DNA of 64,000 bases from Moraxellaceae bacterium (GCA_024234595.1 JACKNZ010000014.1:1-64000), one strand, 5' to 3'. Numbered from the stretch's first letter, positions 23,840 through 33,045 are shown. Notes: generated from the sequence alone by a model not told the origin. Made by a program: numbers and translations.

Positions 23840-25621
23840 TTACATTTTGTTGGGCGCGGTTACGCCTAATAAGCCTAAACCGTTGGCAAGCACTTGTTTA
23901 ACAGCCAAACTTAATAATAAGCGGGCATTACGGGTGTGCGTGTCATCGTGCAATACCATGTGGTCGTTATACCAACCATGAAACTGACTGGCGAGGTCTT
24001 TTAAGTAATTGGACAGTTGATGTGGCTCATAAGCCAATGCGGCCTGTTGTACTGTGTCTGGGTAGCTGGCTAATTTTTTGACTAACTCGCGTTCAACTTC
24101 AGTATTTAAAGCACCCAACGCCGCTTTACCTTCGGCTTGGGTAAATGATAAGCCTTTTTCGGCCAGTTTTTCAAACACCCGACAAATACGCGCATGCGCA
24201 TATTGAATATAATACACAGGATTATCTTTGCTTTGTGATTTGGCTAAATCTAAGTCAAAATCAATGTGTTGCTCGCTTTTGCGAGTAATGTAATAAAAAC
24301 GCGCTGCATCATTACCGACTTCTTCGCGTAATTCACGCAAGGTAATAAATTGTCCCGAACGAGAGGACATTTGAACTTGTTCACCACCACGCCATAAAGT
24401 CACAAATTGGACTAACAACACAGCTAATTTGTTGGCATCTAAGCCTAAAGCGGTAATGGCCGCTTTTACACGAGCAATATAGCCGTGATGGTCTGCACCC
24501 CAAATATTGACGATTTTGTCTAAACCGCGCTCATATTTGTTTAAGTGATAGGCAATGTCTGAGGCAAAGTAGGTGGCTTGGCCATTATCTCTGACTACAA
24601 CACGGTCTTTTTCGTCACCAAAATCGGTGGACTTAAACCATAAAGCACCACCTTTTTCATAAATAAAACCGTTATCTTGCAAGCGTTTAACGACTTTATC
24701 AATTGAGCCATCATCGGCTAAGGTTTTTTCGGAAAACCATTGCTCGTAAGTAACACCAAAACCTGCTAAATCGTCTTTAATGTCATCTAAAATGCTGTCT
24801 AAGGCAGCTCTAAAAAACACATTGTAGCCTTCTGCACCCAATAAACGACGGCTATTATCAATTAAGCCATCAATATGGGCTTCTTTGTCACCGCTAATCA
24901 CTTCACCAGCGTCGTTTTTGACTTCATCGGCAGGCACATCGGCAAAAACGGCATTGATGTCTTGTTGCCACTGTGTACCATGTGCAGCAATCACCGTTTT
25001 GGCAATATCAAAAATATAATCGCCTTTATAACCATTAGAGGGGAATTTAAATGCTGCGCCATTAAGCTGCAAATAACGCAAGAAGGTGCTGGTGGCTAAA
25101 ATAGCCATTTGACGGCCAGCATCATTAACATAGTATTCACGTTCAACTTGATAGCCAATCGCTTCTAATAAACTAGCCACTGTCATGCCATAGGCTGCGC
25201 CACGACCATGCCCCACATGCAGAGAAGAAGTAGGATTGGCTGACACAAATTCGACTTGTACTTTTTGTCGTTGGCCATACTGACTGCGGCCAAACTGTGC
25301 TTGTTGTGCAAAAATATCATCAAGGACTACAAATTCTGCTTGAGCCTGTAAATAAAAGTTAATAAAGCCCGGCCCTGCAATCTCAACTTTGCTGATTAAG
25401 GCATTATTTGGTAATGCATCTACCAATTTTTGTGCCAAATCGCGTGGTTTTAAACCTGCGGCTTTGGCGGCAACCATTGCCAAGTTGCTCGCCCAATCGC
25501 CATGTGTATTATCGCGTGTTCGCTCTAAGGTACTTTTATTCACCCAATCTACAGGAATAACATCTTGTGCTTGTAATTGTTGCAGGGCGGTGTTTAATAA
25601 GGCTTGCAGCTGACTTTTCAT
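23840..25621 (-). CDS. argS: Arginyl-tRNA synthetase
   Basis: 593 aa class Ia synthetase. The N-terminal Add1 domain recognises the tRNA D-loop. The HIGH motif appears as HVGHGRGA within FVSANPTSSLHVGHGRGAAY, and the KMSKS region is the MSSRSG variant usual for ArgRS. The C-terminal DALR anticodon-binding domain begins around 460 (YYIQYAHARICRVF). It is the first gene of the argS-SPOR-yqiJ-yqiK run and is divergent from the porin gene. Confidence 0.97.
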   Translation of the reverse strand: MKSQLQALLNTALQQLQAQDVIPVDWVNKSTLERTRDNTHGDWASNLAMVAAKAAGLKPRDLAQKLVDALPNNALISKVEIAGPGFINFYLQAQAEFVVLDDIFAQQAQFGRSQYGQRQKVQVEFVSANPTSSLHVGHGRGAAYGMTVASLLEAIGYQVEREYYVNDAGRQMAILATSTFLRYLQLNGAAFKFPSNGYKGDYIFDIAKTVIAAHGTQWQQDINAVFADVPADEVKNDAGEVISGDKEAHIDGLIDNSRRLLGAEGYNVFFRAALDSILDDIKDDLAGFGVTYEQWFSEKTLADDGSIDKVVKRLQDNGFIYEKGGALWFKSTDFGDEKDRVVVRDNGQATYFASDIAYHLNKYERGLDKIVNIWGADHHGYIARVKAAITALGLDANKLAVLLVQFVTLWRGGEQVQMSSRSGQFITLRELREEVGNDAARFYYITRKSEQHIDFDLDLAKSQSKDNPVYYIQYAHARICRVFEKLAEKGLSFTQAEGKAALGALNTEVERELVKKLASYPDTVQQAALAYEPHQLSNYLKDLASQFHGWYNDHMVLHDDTHTRNARLLLSLAVKQVLANGLGLLGVTAPNKM

Positions 25622-25702
25622 GGTAAATAATAAGTAATCAATAAAAGAATGTTGATTCTACCTAAAAAAATGTTAAAAGGGGCATAATTGTCCAACAAAC
25701 CC

Positions 25703-25717
25703 TAAGCATTGTGCTTA
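25703..25717. promoter_or_regulatory. Inverted repeat in the argS/porin divergent promoter region
   Basis: TAAGCA-TTG-TGCTTA, a perfect 6-bp palindrome with a 3-bp spacer, 32 bp upstream of the porin ATG. It could be an operator for a dimeric regulator or part of the porin leader. Confidence 0.35.
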
Positions 25718-25748
25718 ATACTCATCATAAAACAAGAAGTTGTAGCTC

Positions 25749-26969
25749 ATGAAAAATTTTTTGCTGACCTTATGTTTATTGTCAATGACGATGAATATTT
25801 ATGCCGATGACTTGCAAGAGCGAATAACGGCTTTAGAAAATGAATTAGAAATTATTAAATCTAATCCAAGCTTAAGCAAAATTGATGGCGGTTTGCGTGC
25901 TCAAACGGTTAATGGCACCAGTAAATTTCGTTTTGCTGGCCGATTACAAGCGGATTATGCTTTTTATGATAAAGATGTAGCAGATTTAGGCAGCGGTAGT
26001 GAGTTACGCACCTTACGTATGGGAGTGCGAGGTAAGCTTGCACCAAAATGGGATTATAAGTTAGAAGCAGATTTTTTGACGGGCAATAAAGTACGCATAA
26101 CAGAAGGCTATCTTGCTTATAAAGGATTACGTAATACCACGATACAAATGGGTAATATTTTTGAAATGTATGGTTTAGAAGAATACAGTAGCTCGGTTGA
26201 TACCACTTTTATGGAGCGTTCGGTCGCGGTTGATGCCTTTGTGCCTGATTATAATCAAGGTCTGGCGTATATTCGCTGGGGAGATGCCTATCATGTCAGC
26301 ATGGGCATATATGGTGACTCAACTAATAATGCCCAAACATCCACTAATGAATCGCTAGGAAGCTCGGCACGTTTGGTATTGGCACCATTAAACAACGCTG
26401 GCCAAGTGTTTTCTATTGGTATGAGTGCTTATTGGCGAGATGTCACCAGTGATGTGTGGCGTGTCAATGCCCGTCCCAACTCGCATATCACGCCAGTACG
26501 TTTGGTTGATACCGCTAATATTAGCGATGTTAGCAAGGTAACTGCCTTCGATATTGAAGGCTCTGTGACTCTCGGTGAATTATCGGTACAAGCTGAATAC
26601 AATAAACAAATGCTCAACCGTCATCATGGTGCAAAAGATGCGGCGTTTAGTGGATGGTATATATTAGGCAGTTATATGCTGACAGGTGAAAGCCGTCCGT
26701 GGGATATGGCATCGGCAACGTATGGCCGCCCAAGTCCTAAACAAGCAGGGGGAGCATGGGAAGTGGCTTTACGCTTAGATAGGCTAAGCCTTAATGATTC
26801 AAGCGCAGGCATTATGGGGGGAGAAATGAAAACCGCTACCTTAGCTTTAAATTGGTATCCTATTTATAATGTGCGCTTTAGTACCAATCTGATTAAAGTT
26901 AACTCTACCAAAGCGGGTGTAGAAGATAATCCCAACATTGTGCAAATACGTGCTCAAGTGGCGTTTTAA
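25749..26969 (+). CDS. Phosphate-selective porin O/P family outer-membrane protein
   Basis: 406 aa. Signal peptide MKNFLLTLCLLSMTMNIYAD, then a short coiled coil (LQERITALENELEIIK) common in OprO/OprP-like trimeric porins, then a 16-strand barrel starting FRFAGRLQADYAFYDKD and ending with a C-terminal Phe (RAQVAF). The family includes pyrophosphate/phosphate channels, but many members have other or unknown substrates, and no Arg ladder can be judged here. No pho-like gene is adjacent. The 3' end overlaps hslR by 4 bp on the other strand. Confidence 0.85.
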   Translation: MKNFLLTLCLLSMTMNIYADDLQERITALENELEIIKSNPSLSKIDGGLRAQTVNGTSKFRFAGRLQADYAFYDKDVADLGSGSELRTLRMGVRGKLAPKWDYKLEADFLTGNKVRITEGYLAYKGLRNTTIQMGNIFEMYGLEEYSSSVDTTFMERSVAVDAFVPDYNQGLAYIRWGDAYHVSMGIYGDSTNNAQTSTNESLGSSARLVLAPLNNAGQVFSIGMSAYWRDVTSDVWRVNARPNSHITPVRLVDTANISDVSKVTAFDIEGSVTLGELSVQAEYNKQMLNRHHGAKDAAFSGWYILGSYMLTGESRPWDMASATYGRPSPKQAGGAWEVALRLDRLSLNDSSAGIMGGEMKTATLALNWYPIYNVRFSTNLIKVNSTKAGVEDNPNIVQIRAQVAF

Positions 26970-27361
26970 TCCTCTCGCCAAGAATCCTGAAATTTATGAA
27001 TCTGCCGTCGCTCTTTTTTGTTAGGGCGATGGTCAGGATAGGCTAAATTTGCGGCTTTACGCTGCTCGGCCAAATGTTGACGTTTGGCAATACTCTCTTC
27101 TGTCTCGCGATATAACAGTTGTGCTTCGGGCGCACCACGACGTACCTCCGATAAAGCGGTAATCACCACCGTTTTGTCTTCAAAGCCTTGTTTAATGGTT
27201 AACTCCATACCTACTTTAGCTTCTTTACTGACTTTTACTCGTTGTCCTTCACAATGGACTTTACCACCTTCAATGGCATCTTTAGCCAAAGAACGGGTTT
27301 TAAAAAATCGTGCTGCCCATAGCCATTTATCCATTCGCACTTTATTATCGCTATCAGTCAT
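26966..27361 (-). CDS. hslR: Heat-shock protein 15 (S4-domain ribosome-recycling factor)
   Basis: 131 aa. The N-terminal S4 RNA-binding domain (MDKWLWAARFFKTRSLAKDAIEGGKVHCEGQRVK) and the C-terminal basic tail (HRPNKKERRQIHKF) are typical of Hsp15, which binds stalled 50S subunits carrying peptidyl-tRNA. It is convergent with the porin gene (4-bp overlap) and divergent from the histidine kinase gene with only 30 bp between starts, so the two promoters must overlap coding sequence. Confidence 0.93.
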   Translation of the reverse strand: MTDSDNKVRMDKWLWAARFFKTRSLAKDAIEGGKVHCEGQRVKVSKEAKVGMELTIKQGFEDKTVVITALSEVRRGAPEAQLLYRETEESIAKRQHLAEQRKAANLAYPDHRPNKKERRQIHKFQDSWRED

Positions 27362-27391
27362 TATTATTTCTCATATAAAGAAAACGCTATT

Positions 27392-28558
27392 ATGCACGAT
27401 GCCATCCCATTTTTACGTCGGCAACCTGTGATTATTTTATTTGGTGTGTTGGCATGGTTGTTAGCCGTTTGGCAACTTACCCAAGTTGCTGTGACTCAAG
27501 GTAAAAGCCTATATTTTTTGTTGATAGCCCTTAATGGGATTGGGGCGTTATTTGCCTTGTTGCGCTTGTTTTGGCTGATTGTGACTACCCGACGTTGGCA
27601 AATAGATAACAAAGATATTTTTATGTGGTTTTGTATCACTATTGGTTATGGCAGTGCTTTTTATTTGGCCTATTATTTAGAGCTTCCAGCACTCGAAAGT
27701 TTCTTTTTATGCTTTTTATTAGTCAATTTTGCTCCCTTGCTCAATCGTTTGAGTGCCTTAGTTGCCATTAGTATCTTTTTATTGACATCTGTCACTGTTG
27801 CCTCGCTGCAACATACTTTACCTTTTATGGTGTTCATGCTGTTTTTATTATTGGCTCAAAGTGCGTTATGGTATATGGCTTATTGTAATATTGCCGAATG
27901 GCAAGCTCATCAAGAAACAACCACCGCACACGCACAACTGCGTGCGACACAGCAATTACTCAGCGAAGCCGTGGCGCGTAATGAGCGTACTCGTATTGCG
28001 CGAGACTTACATGACCAAATGGGTCATCATTTAGTCGCGCTGACCATTCAACTACAAATTTTAGAACGCAAAATTCCCGAAGCAATTGCACCAGAATTGC
28101 ATCATATACAAGATATTGCCAAAGAGTTATTTAGTGATGTGCGCACCACGGTACATCAGCTCCATGAAGAAGAACCCAGTTTTCGTGTCCTGCTAGAGTC
28201 AATGTTAGCCAATATTCCCTTTTTAGAGTTTGATGTTAATGTAGATGCCGATATTGTGGCATTGGATGAACCGTTAGCGACTTGTTTGTTACGCATTGTA
28301 CAAGAGGCAATTACCAATAGTTTAAAACATAGTGATGCCTGTCGTTTATGGATTAGCCTGCAAAAACAAGACGAGAGTGGCATAGAATTGATGGTTAAAG
28401 ATAATGGCAAACCACGCAAATCACTTGATATGAATTTAGGTAAAGGATTGATTGGTTTAGAGGAGCGTATTAGAACACTCGGCGGCAGATTAGAGACCCA
28501 TCAAAGTGATGAAGGCTTTATGGTAGCGGCATATTTTGCTGAGGAGATGTGGTCATGA
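27392..28558 (+). CDS. Sensor histidine kinase, HisKA_3 (NarL/DesK class)
   Basis: 388 aa. The N-terminal half has five or six hydrophobic helices with very short loops, so the sensor is membrane-embedded, as in DesK. The HisKA_3 dimerisation helix carries the phospho-acceptor His in ARDLHDQMGHHL. The ATPase domain has an N box (EAITNSLKHS) and a G box (GKGLIGLEERI). It overlaps the response regulator gene by 4 bp (ATGA). The signal is unknown; DesK-like topology would fit membrane thickness or fluidity, which is inference only. Confidence 0.9.
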   Translation: MHDAIPFLRRQPVIILFGVLAWLLAVWQLTQVAVTQGKSLYFLLIALNGIGALFALLRLFWLIVTTRRWQIDNKDIFMWFCITIGYGSAFYLAYYLELPALESFFLCFLLVNFAPLLNRLSALVAISIFLLTSVTVASLQHTLPFMVFMLFLLLAQSALWYMAYCNIAEWQAHQETTTAHAQLRATQQLLSEAVARNERTRIARDLHDQMGHHLVALTIQLQILERKIPEAIAPELHHIQDIAKELFSDVRTTVHQLHEEEPSFRVLLESMLANIPFLEFDVNVDADIVALDEPLATCLLRIVQEAITNSLKHSDACRLWISLQKQDESGIELMVKDNGKPRKSLDMNLGKGLIGLEERIRTLGGRLETHQSDEGFMVAAYFAEEMWS

Positions 28559-29142
28559 TACGAATATTAGTGGTTGATGACCAAGAACTTGTACGGCAAG
28601 GAATCGTCGCTTTACTCAGTTTTGAAACAGATTTTGAAGTGGTTGCACAAGCCAGTGATGGTGAGGATGGTTTGTTAAAACTGCAACAATATCAGCCCGA
28701 CATTGTTTTGTTAGATATTCGTATGCCCAAACGCAATGGACTTGATACCTTGCGTTATATGCGAGCACATCAAAACCATACCCCTGTTATTTTATTAACC
28801 ACTTTTAACGAGCCAATGACCATCAATCAGGGCTTAGAGTTGGGCGCACAAGCGTGTTTATTAAAAGATATTGCTCATCAAGAACTGAGTTTTATTATTC
28901 GGCAAGTCGCACAAGGAAAATCGGTGACTCAGACGCAAACTGCCAAACAAGTCCTGTTTAGCCGACGTGAATTAGCTATCATTGAGCAACTTTGTGCAGG
29001 CAAACAAAACAAAGAAATCGCCCAAGCCTTGCAACTCAGTTCGGGTACAGTGCGTAATTATTTATCCATCATTTTAGAAAAACTCGCTGTGCGTGACCGT
29101 ATGCAAGCCATCATTCGATTGCGTGAGTTGGGCTTGGCATAA
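28555..29142 (+). CDS. NarL/FixJ-family response regulator
   Basis: 195 aa from ATG 28555; a GTG two codons earlier lies inside the kinase gene. A receiver domain (MIRILVVDDQELVRQG, phospho-Asp in IVLLDIRMP, Thr in LLTTF, Lys in LLKDI) is followed by a LuxR-type HTH (FSRRELAIIEQLCAGKQNKE). The HTH has the GKQNKEIAQAL turn. It pairs with the overlapping kinase gene. No target operon is evident next to it. Confidence 0.93.
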   Translation: MIRILVVDDQELVRQGIVALLSFETDFEVVAQASDGEDGLLKLQQYQPDIVLLDIRMPKRNGLDTLRYMRAHQNHTPVILLTTFNEPMTINQGLELGAQACLLKDIAHQELSFIIRQVAQGKSVTQTQTAKQVLFSRRELAIIEQLCAGKQNKEIAQALQLSSGTVRNYLSIILEKLAVRDRMQAIIRLRELGLA

Positions 29143-29243
29143 TTGCTGAATTTTTTGGCATCAGCAGCCAAGTTTATTTGTAAATATGGAGATTACAATA
29201 AAGAGTACCAATATCCCAAACCTCATTGATAGGGGGAGTCTTT

Positions 29244-29909
29244 GTGAAGTTATTGCTCGTTATTATTAGCTTATTATTAAATCTCATCTCACCACCTGCA
29301 ATGGCTGTGGTAGGACAAACAAATATGAAACTTATTTTAGATAAAAATGGCATAAAAATCTGGTCTTATCGTCTGCCCGATAGTCCTTATCATGGTTTTA
29401 AAGCCGTGACGACAGTCAAAAGTAGTTTAACGGGTGCAGTAGCGATGGTAATGGATACTCAAGCAGCTAATCGTTGGTTATATCGCACCTTAGCTGTTGA
29501 GCCGATTCAATTGCAAAATAACAATATGGACTTTGTGATTAGTGTGGTGAGTGATTTTCCTTGGCCATTTAAAGATCGGGAAGCGATTGTTAAAGGAAAA
29601 ATCTTTCAAGATAGCCGTTCGCATTTAGTCACTATCGAGAGTCAAAGTTTGGATGATTATCCCATCAATGCCAACCATGAGCGTATGCCAAGAGTCGAGG
29701 GAGGGTGGTCATTTAGACCTTTGGGTAATGGCGAAGTAGAAGTTACCATGACAGGTCATGCCGATTTGGGAGGTACAGTGCCAGCAATTATTGTCAACTT
29801 ACTCATTCAAGAGCACCCCTATCATTCCTTGTTAGCCATGAAAAAAATTATTGGTGAGGCGCGTTTTCAAACAGTGCGACTAAGTGCGATAAAAGAACCC
29901 GTCATGTAA
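29244..29909 (+). CDS. START-domain lipid-binding protein, exported
   Basis: About 221 aa from GTG 29244, preceded by AGGGGGAG; a longer reading from TTG 29226 is unlikely. A signal peptide (MKLLLVIISLLLNLISPPAMA) is followed by a START domain: DKNGIKIWSYRLPDSPYHGFKA, then a mid-domain W-P-F-K-D-R-E motif and the C-terminal amphipathic helix. START proteins hold a lipid or sterol in a deep pocket; similar genes occur throughout Pseudomonadales without known ligand. The gene has its own leader after the response regulator and a strong terminator downstream. Confidence 0.85.
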   Translation: MKLLLVIISLLLNLISPPAMAVVGQTNMKLILDKNGIKIWSYRLPDSPYHGFKAVTTVKSSLTGAVAMVMDTQAANRWLYRTLAVEPIQLQNNNMDFVISVVSDFPWPFKDREAIVKGKIFQDSRSHLVTIESQSLDDYPINANHERMPRVEGGWSFRPLGNGEVEVTMTGHADLGGTVPAIIVNLLIQEHPYHSLLAMKKIIGEARFQTVRLSAIKEPVM

Positions 29910-29923
29910 TAAAAAACAATCAT

Positions 29924-29951
29924 AAAAAAACCCTCAATTGAGGGTTTTTTT
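29924..29951. terminator. Bidirectional intrinsic terminator
   Basis: Perfect palindrome: an A7 run, ACCCTC, loop AATT, GAGGGT and a T7 run. It serves both the START gene (+) and rpmG (-). Confidence 0.9.
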
Positions 29952-29969
29952 ATGGAGACAAAACTAATT

Positions 29970-30125
29970 TTATTTAATTTTGGCTTCTTTAAAAATAACG
30001 TGCTGACGAATTTTTGGATCAAATTTTTTGATTTCCATTTTTTCGGGCATAGTGCGTTTATTTTTAGTCGTGGTATAAAAATACCCTGTACCAGCAGAGG
30101 ATACTAAGCGGATTTTGTCACGCAT
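29970..30125 (-). CDS. rpmG: 50S ribosomal protein L33
   Basis: 51 aa: MRDKIRLVSSAGTGYFYTTT, then KNKRTMPEKMEIKKFDPKIR and a short basic tail ending KIK. This is standard L33 of the cysteine-less type. It lies 10 bp after rpmB in the usual rpmB-rpmG order and is followed by the shared terminator. It is too short to show up in many ORF scans. Confidence 0.96.
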   Translation of the reverse strand: MRDKIRLVSSAGTGYFYTTTKNKRTMPEKMEIKKFDPKIRQHVIFKEAKIK

Positions 30126-30135
30126 GATTCAAACC

Positions 30136-30372
30136 TCAGATTTTGTGGCCATTAGCGCGCAAGTTAGCAACAACTTGTTCTACGCCGAGCTTATCAATAG
30201 TACGCATACCTTTAGAAGATACACGGATACGCACAAAACGCTTTTCGCTTTCTAACCAAAAGCGATGGTAATGTAGATTAGGTTCAAAACGACGTTTCGT
30301 TTTATTGTTAGCGTGCGAAATGTTGTTTCCAACAATCGGACGCTTGCCTGTAATAGCGCAAACTTTAGACAT
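30136..30372 (-). CDS. rpmB: 50S ribosomal protein L28
   Basis: 78 aa: MSKVCAITGKRPIVGNNISH and the RRFEPNLHYHRFWLESEKRF segment are diagnostic for L28. It binds 23S rRNA and is the first gene of rpmB-rpmG. The ATG follows GGGAG. The leader contains a GCCGC/GCGGC stem (about 30396-30417), and a good promoter sits about 60-90 bp upstream. Confidence 0.97.
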   Translation of the reverse strand: MSKVCAITGKRPIVGNNISHANNKTKRRFEPNLHYHRFWLESEKRFVRIRVSSKGMRTIDKLGVEQVVANLRANGHKI

Positions 30373-30433
30373 AAATTACTCCCGAATGCAATCAGAGCCG
30401 CCGCCTCAGCAGCGGCAGACAGCAAGGGGCGCA

Positions 30434-30462
30434 TTTATACCAAAATCACCCCTTGACAGCAA
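30434..30462 (-). promoter_or_regulatory. Sigma-70-type promoter for rpmB-rpmG
   Basis: Read on the minus strand: -35 TTGCTG (30462-30457), 17-bp spacer, -10 TATAAA (30439-30434). A leader of about 55 bp precedes rpmB. Confidence 0.6.
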
Positions 30463-30527
30463 GTACACTTGCAAAAAACAAGCGTTTTTTTACTTTTTTA
30501 ATGACTTGCGACACCAAAAAAGACGAA

Positions 30528-30556
30528 AACGGCATAAATCCTAGATTTATGCCGTT
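30528..30556 (-). terminator. Intrinsic terminator of the aldehyde dehydrogenase gene
   Basis: Stem AACGGCATAAATC / GATTTATGCCGTT (13 bp, perfect), loop CTA, followed on the minus strand by TTCGTC and TTTTTT. It lies 20 bp past the stop codon. Confidence 0.8.
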
Positions 30557-30576
30557 AATACCATGAGACCCAAGAA

Positions 30577-32019
30577 TTATTTGAGTAACACTTTCTCAAT
30601 GATTTTGTGTAAAGGGCTGTTAAATGGTGGAGCCAAAAACTTCATTGACCAAAACTTGGGTTTCACTAATACCGAACGAGCATTCGACATAGCTGCAAAA
30701 CCTTCTTTGCCATGATATTTACCCATGCCAGAATGACCAACACCACCAAACGGTAAGTCTTCTTCGGCCACATGAGTCAGTACATCATTGACAGAATAAC
30801 CACCCGATTGGGTATTGCGTAATACAAAATCGGCACGTTCTTCATCGTAATCAAAATAGTATAACGCCAATGGGCTGGGACGTTCAGCAATGTAGTCAAT
30901 CGCTTCTTCTAAATGCTCATATTCAAGCATCATCAACACAGGGCCAAAAATCTCGTTTTTGGTAATTTGCATTGACTGTTTAACATTAGCTACTAATGTT
31001 ACGGGCATTTTGCGAGTATTGCTAAATGATTCGTTGGCAGGATTGATTTCAATTATCGTTGCACCCTGTTCTTTAGCATCTTCCAAATAACCCTGAATCC
31101 GCGAATATTGTTTGTTATTAACAATGCTAGTGTAGTCGGGGTTGTTGAGCATGGAAGGGTACATTTTGCTCACAGCGCTACGCATGGCAGCCACAAACTC
31201 GGCTGTTTTACCCTTAGGAATAAATACATAGTCAGGGGCAACGCAGGTTTGTCCTGCATTCCAGCATTTACCAAGTGATAATTTTTCGGCCGCATCTTTC
31301 ATTGGCACAGACGCGTGAATAATTGCAGGTGACTTACCACCTAACTCCAGTAAAACAGGCGTTAAATTTTCGGCAGCCGCAGCCATTACGGTGCGACCAA
31401 CATTGGTTGAGCCTGTAAAAGTCAGTTGATTAAAAGGTAAACGACTAAAGGCATCAGAGACTACGCCACCGCCAGTCACCACCGCCACTTGGTCTTCGCT
31501 AAAAGCCTCAGCCAATGCACGTTTAAGGGTTAGACCTGTTTTGGGCGTAAAGCTAGACATTTTAATCATGGCGCGGTTGCCAGCAGCAAGGGCACAGATT
31601 AAAGGACTAATCGCCAACAGCAATGGATAATTCCAAGGTGTGATAATGCCCACTACGCCTAAGGGTTGATGTTGTACCCATGCTTTAGCAGGAAGATGCG
31701 TAGGATTAACATGACGCTTTTCGGGCTGCATCCATGTTTTTAGATTTTTGCTGTAATATTTGATGTTATCAAGGCTGGTTAAAATTTCTGCAAATTTAGT
31801 TTCTTGATGAGAGCGGTGGCCAAAGTCATCGGCAATTGCTTGCGCGATTTGGTCTTGATATTTAATGAGAGCCTTTTTTAGGTTGTCAAGAGCAGTCAAT
31901 CGCTCACTAGCAGAGGGATTGGGTCTGGCTTTAAACGCTGCTTTTTGCAGGTCAAATACGCGCTGCATCTCTGCAACTTCAGGGTGTTCTGTATGAAGTG
32001 ATGATACACTGGCAGTCAT
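30577..32019 (-). CDS. Coniferyl-aldehyde dehydrogenase family NAD(P)-dependent aldehyde dehydrogenase
   Basis: 480 aa, ALDH superfamily. It has the Rossmann segment GVVGIITPWNYPL, the general-base Glu in ELGGKSP, and the nucleophilic Cys in NAGQTCVAPDY. The C-terminal hydrophobic stretch (KFLAPPFNSPLHKIIEKVLL) resembles class 3 or fatty-aldehyde dehydrogenases and the coniferyl-aldehyde dehydrogenase subgroup. The likely natural substrate is a long-chain or aromatic aldehyde. It is divergent from a TetR regulator with strong inverted repeats between them, the classic arrangement of a locally regulated gene. Confidence 0.88.
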   Translation of the reverse strand: MTASVSSLHTEHPEVAEMQRVFDLQKAAFKARPNPSASERLTALDNLKKALIKYQDQIAQAIADDFGHRSHQETKFAEILTSLDNIKYYSKNLKTWMQPEKRHVNPTHLPAKAWVQHQPLGVVGIITPWNYPLLLAISPLICALAAGNRAMIKMSSFTPKTGLTLKRALAEAFSEDQVAVVTGGGVVSDAFSRLPFNQLTFTGSTNVGRTVMAAAAENLTPVLLELGGKSPAIIHASVPMKDAAEKLSLGKCWNAGQTCVAPDYVFIPKGKTAEFVAAMRSAVSKMYPSMLNNPDYTSIVNNKQYSRIQGYLEDAKEQGATIIEINPANESFSNTRKMPVTLVANVKQSMQITKNEIFGPVLMMLEYEHLEEAIDYIAERPSPLALYYFDYDEERADFVLRNTQSGGYSVNDVLTHVAEEDLPFGGVGHSGMGKYHGKEGFAAMSNARSVLVKPKFWSMKFLAPPFNSPLHKIIEKVLLK

Positions 32020-32086
32020 AATAAGCCTCTAGTATGCAAGGGCTGAGTGAAACTAAAATTAGCAGCGTCAACCAATGTAGTATTGG

Positions 32087-32101
32087 TAAAGTGGTACTTT
32101 A
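32087..32101. promoter_or_regulatory. Candidate TetR operator 1
   Basis: TAAAGT-GGT-ACTTTA, a perfect inverted repeat (6-bp arms, 3-bp spacer), 68 bp upstream of the aldehyde dehydrogenase start and in the divergent region shared with the TetR gene. Confidence 0.45.
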
Positions 32102-32118
32102 GTGCTAAGACAGTTGTA

Positions 32119-32142
32119 TTTTTAGAGTATTTGCTCTAAAAA
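32119..32142. promoter_or_regulatory. Candidate TetR operator 2
   Basis: TTTTTAGAG-TATTTG-CTCTAAAAA, a 24-bp inverted repeat with perfect 9-bp arms, between the divergent aldehyde dehydrogenase and TetR genes. Its length and placement suit a TetR-family dimer pair. Confidence 0.5.
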
Positions 32143-32226
32143 GTCAAATAAAAATTGCATTTTTCTGCTAAAAGATTGTAGTTTTAGGGTATTAGTTTTC
32201 TGTTGTTACAGAATGAGGGAAAAATT

Positions 32227-32877
32227 TTGAAAACACGTGACCGTATTTTGTTAAAAAGTTTAGAATTATTTAATGAGCAAGGCGAACGCTCTGTGACGAC
32301 AAATCATATCGCGTCTTCGCTAAACATTAGTCCAGGTAATTTGTATTATCACTTTAGAAGTAAAGAAGATATTATTTACGAAATATTCTTGCGTTACGAA
32401 GCAAGTATGGTCAGTGCCTTGAGTGTGCCAGACGATCGTGCGGTGACTTATATGGATAAAATTGGTTATTTTGAAGCGATTTTTAGACAGCTTTGGGAAT
32501 ACCGTTTTTTGCATCGTGATTTGGCGCACTTATTAGAGGAAAGTCCTCGTTTGCGTGATTCCTATCGACAATTTGCACGTAAAGTCATGGCTCAAGCCTA
32601 TTTAGTTTATGATGCCTTAAGAACAGCACAGCTTATTCGTGCCTCTGAGCAAGATGTGCGCTCAATGATTATTAACATTTGGATTGTAACCACCAGTTGG
32701 GCGTCTTTTGTCATGAGTAGTGGTTTTTTTGGAGCAGAAGTGGTTTTGAGCCAACAATTATTAAGACGTGGAATCTATCAAATAATTTGTTTAGAAGCAC
32801 CGTATCTGCAAGGTGAGGCTTTAGAAAAGCTTCCTGTATTGTTGGCGGAGTACAAACAAGCGGCTGAGATGGTTTAA
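32227..32877 (+). CDS. TetR/AcrR-family transcriptional regulator
   Basis: About 216 aa. The start is probably TTG 32227 (MKTRDRILLKSLELFNEQGE), preceded by GAGGGA; an upstream TTG at 32203 is in frame but adds non-conserved residues. The HTH (TTNHIASSLNISPGNLYYHF) is classical TetR, and the C-terminal ligand domain is of the kind often annotated as TetR_C in Acinetobacter lipid or aldehyde regulators. It is divergent from the aldehyde dehydrogenase and probably represses it and itself through the inverted repeats in the gap. Confidence 0.9.
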   Translation: MKTRDRILLKSLELFNEQGERSVTTNHIASSLNISPGNLYYHFRSKEDIIYEIFLRYEASMVSALSVPDDRAVTYMDKIGYFEAIFRQLWEYRFLHRDLAHLLEESPRLRDSYRQFARKVMAQAYLVYDALRTAQLIRASEQDVRSMIINIWIVTTSWASFVMSSGFFGAEVVLSQQLLRRGIYQIICLEAPYLQGEALEKLPVLLAEYKQAAEMV

Positions 32878-33045
32878 GTAGTTTTAGTTCACACAATAAG
32901 CGACTTATACGTTTAAATCATTGAAGTTTTTTGCCTTATCCAGTATAAGTTACGCATGGTGCGTCTTTACGTCTTTTGGTGCTACGGCAATGGTTGATTT
33001 AGCAGGATGTAGCGCAATAGTAATAACAAATGAGGGTTTATAATA

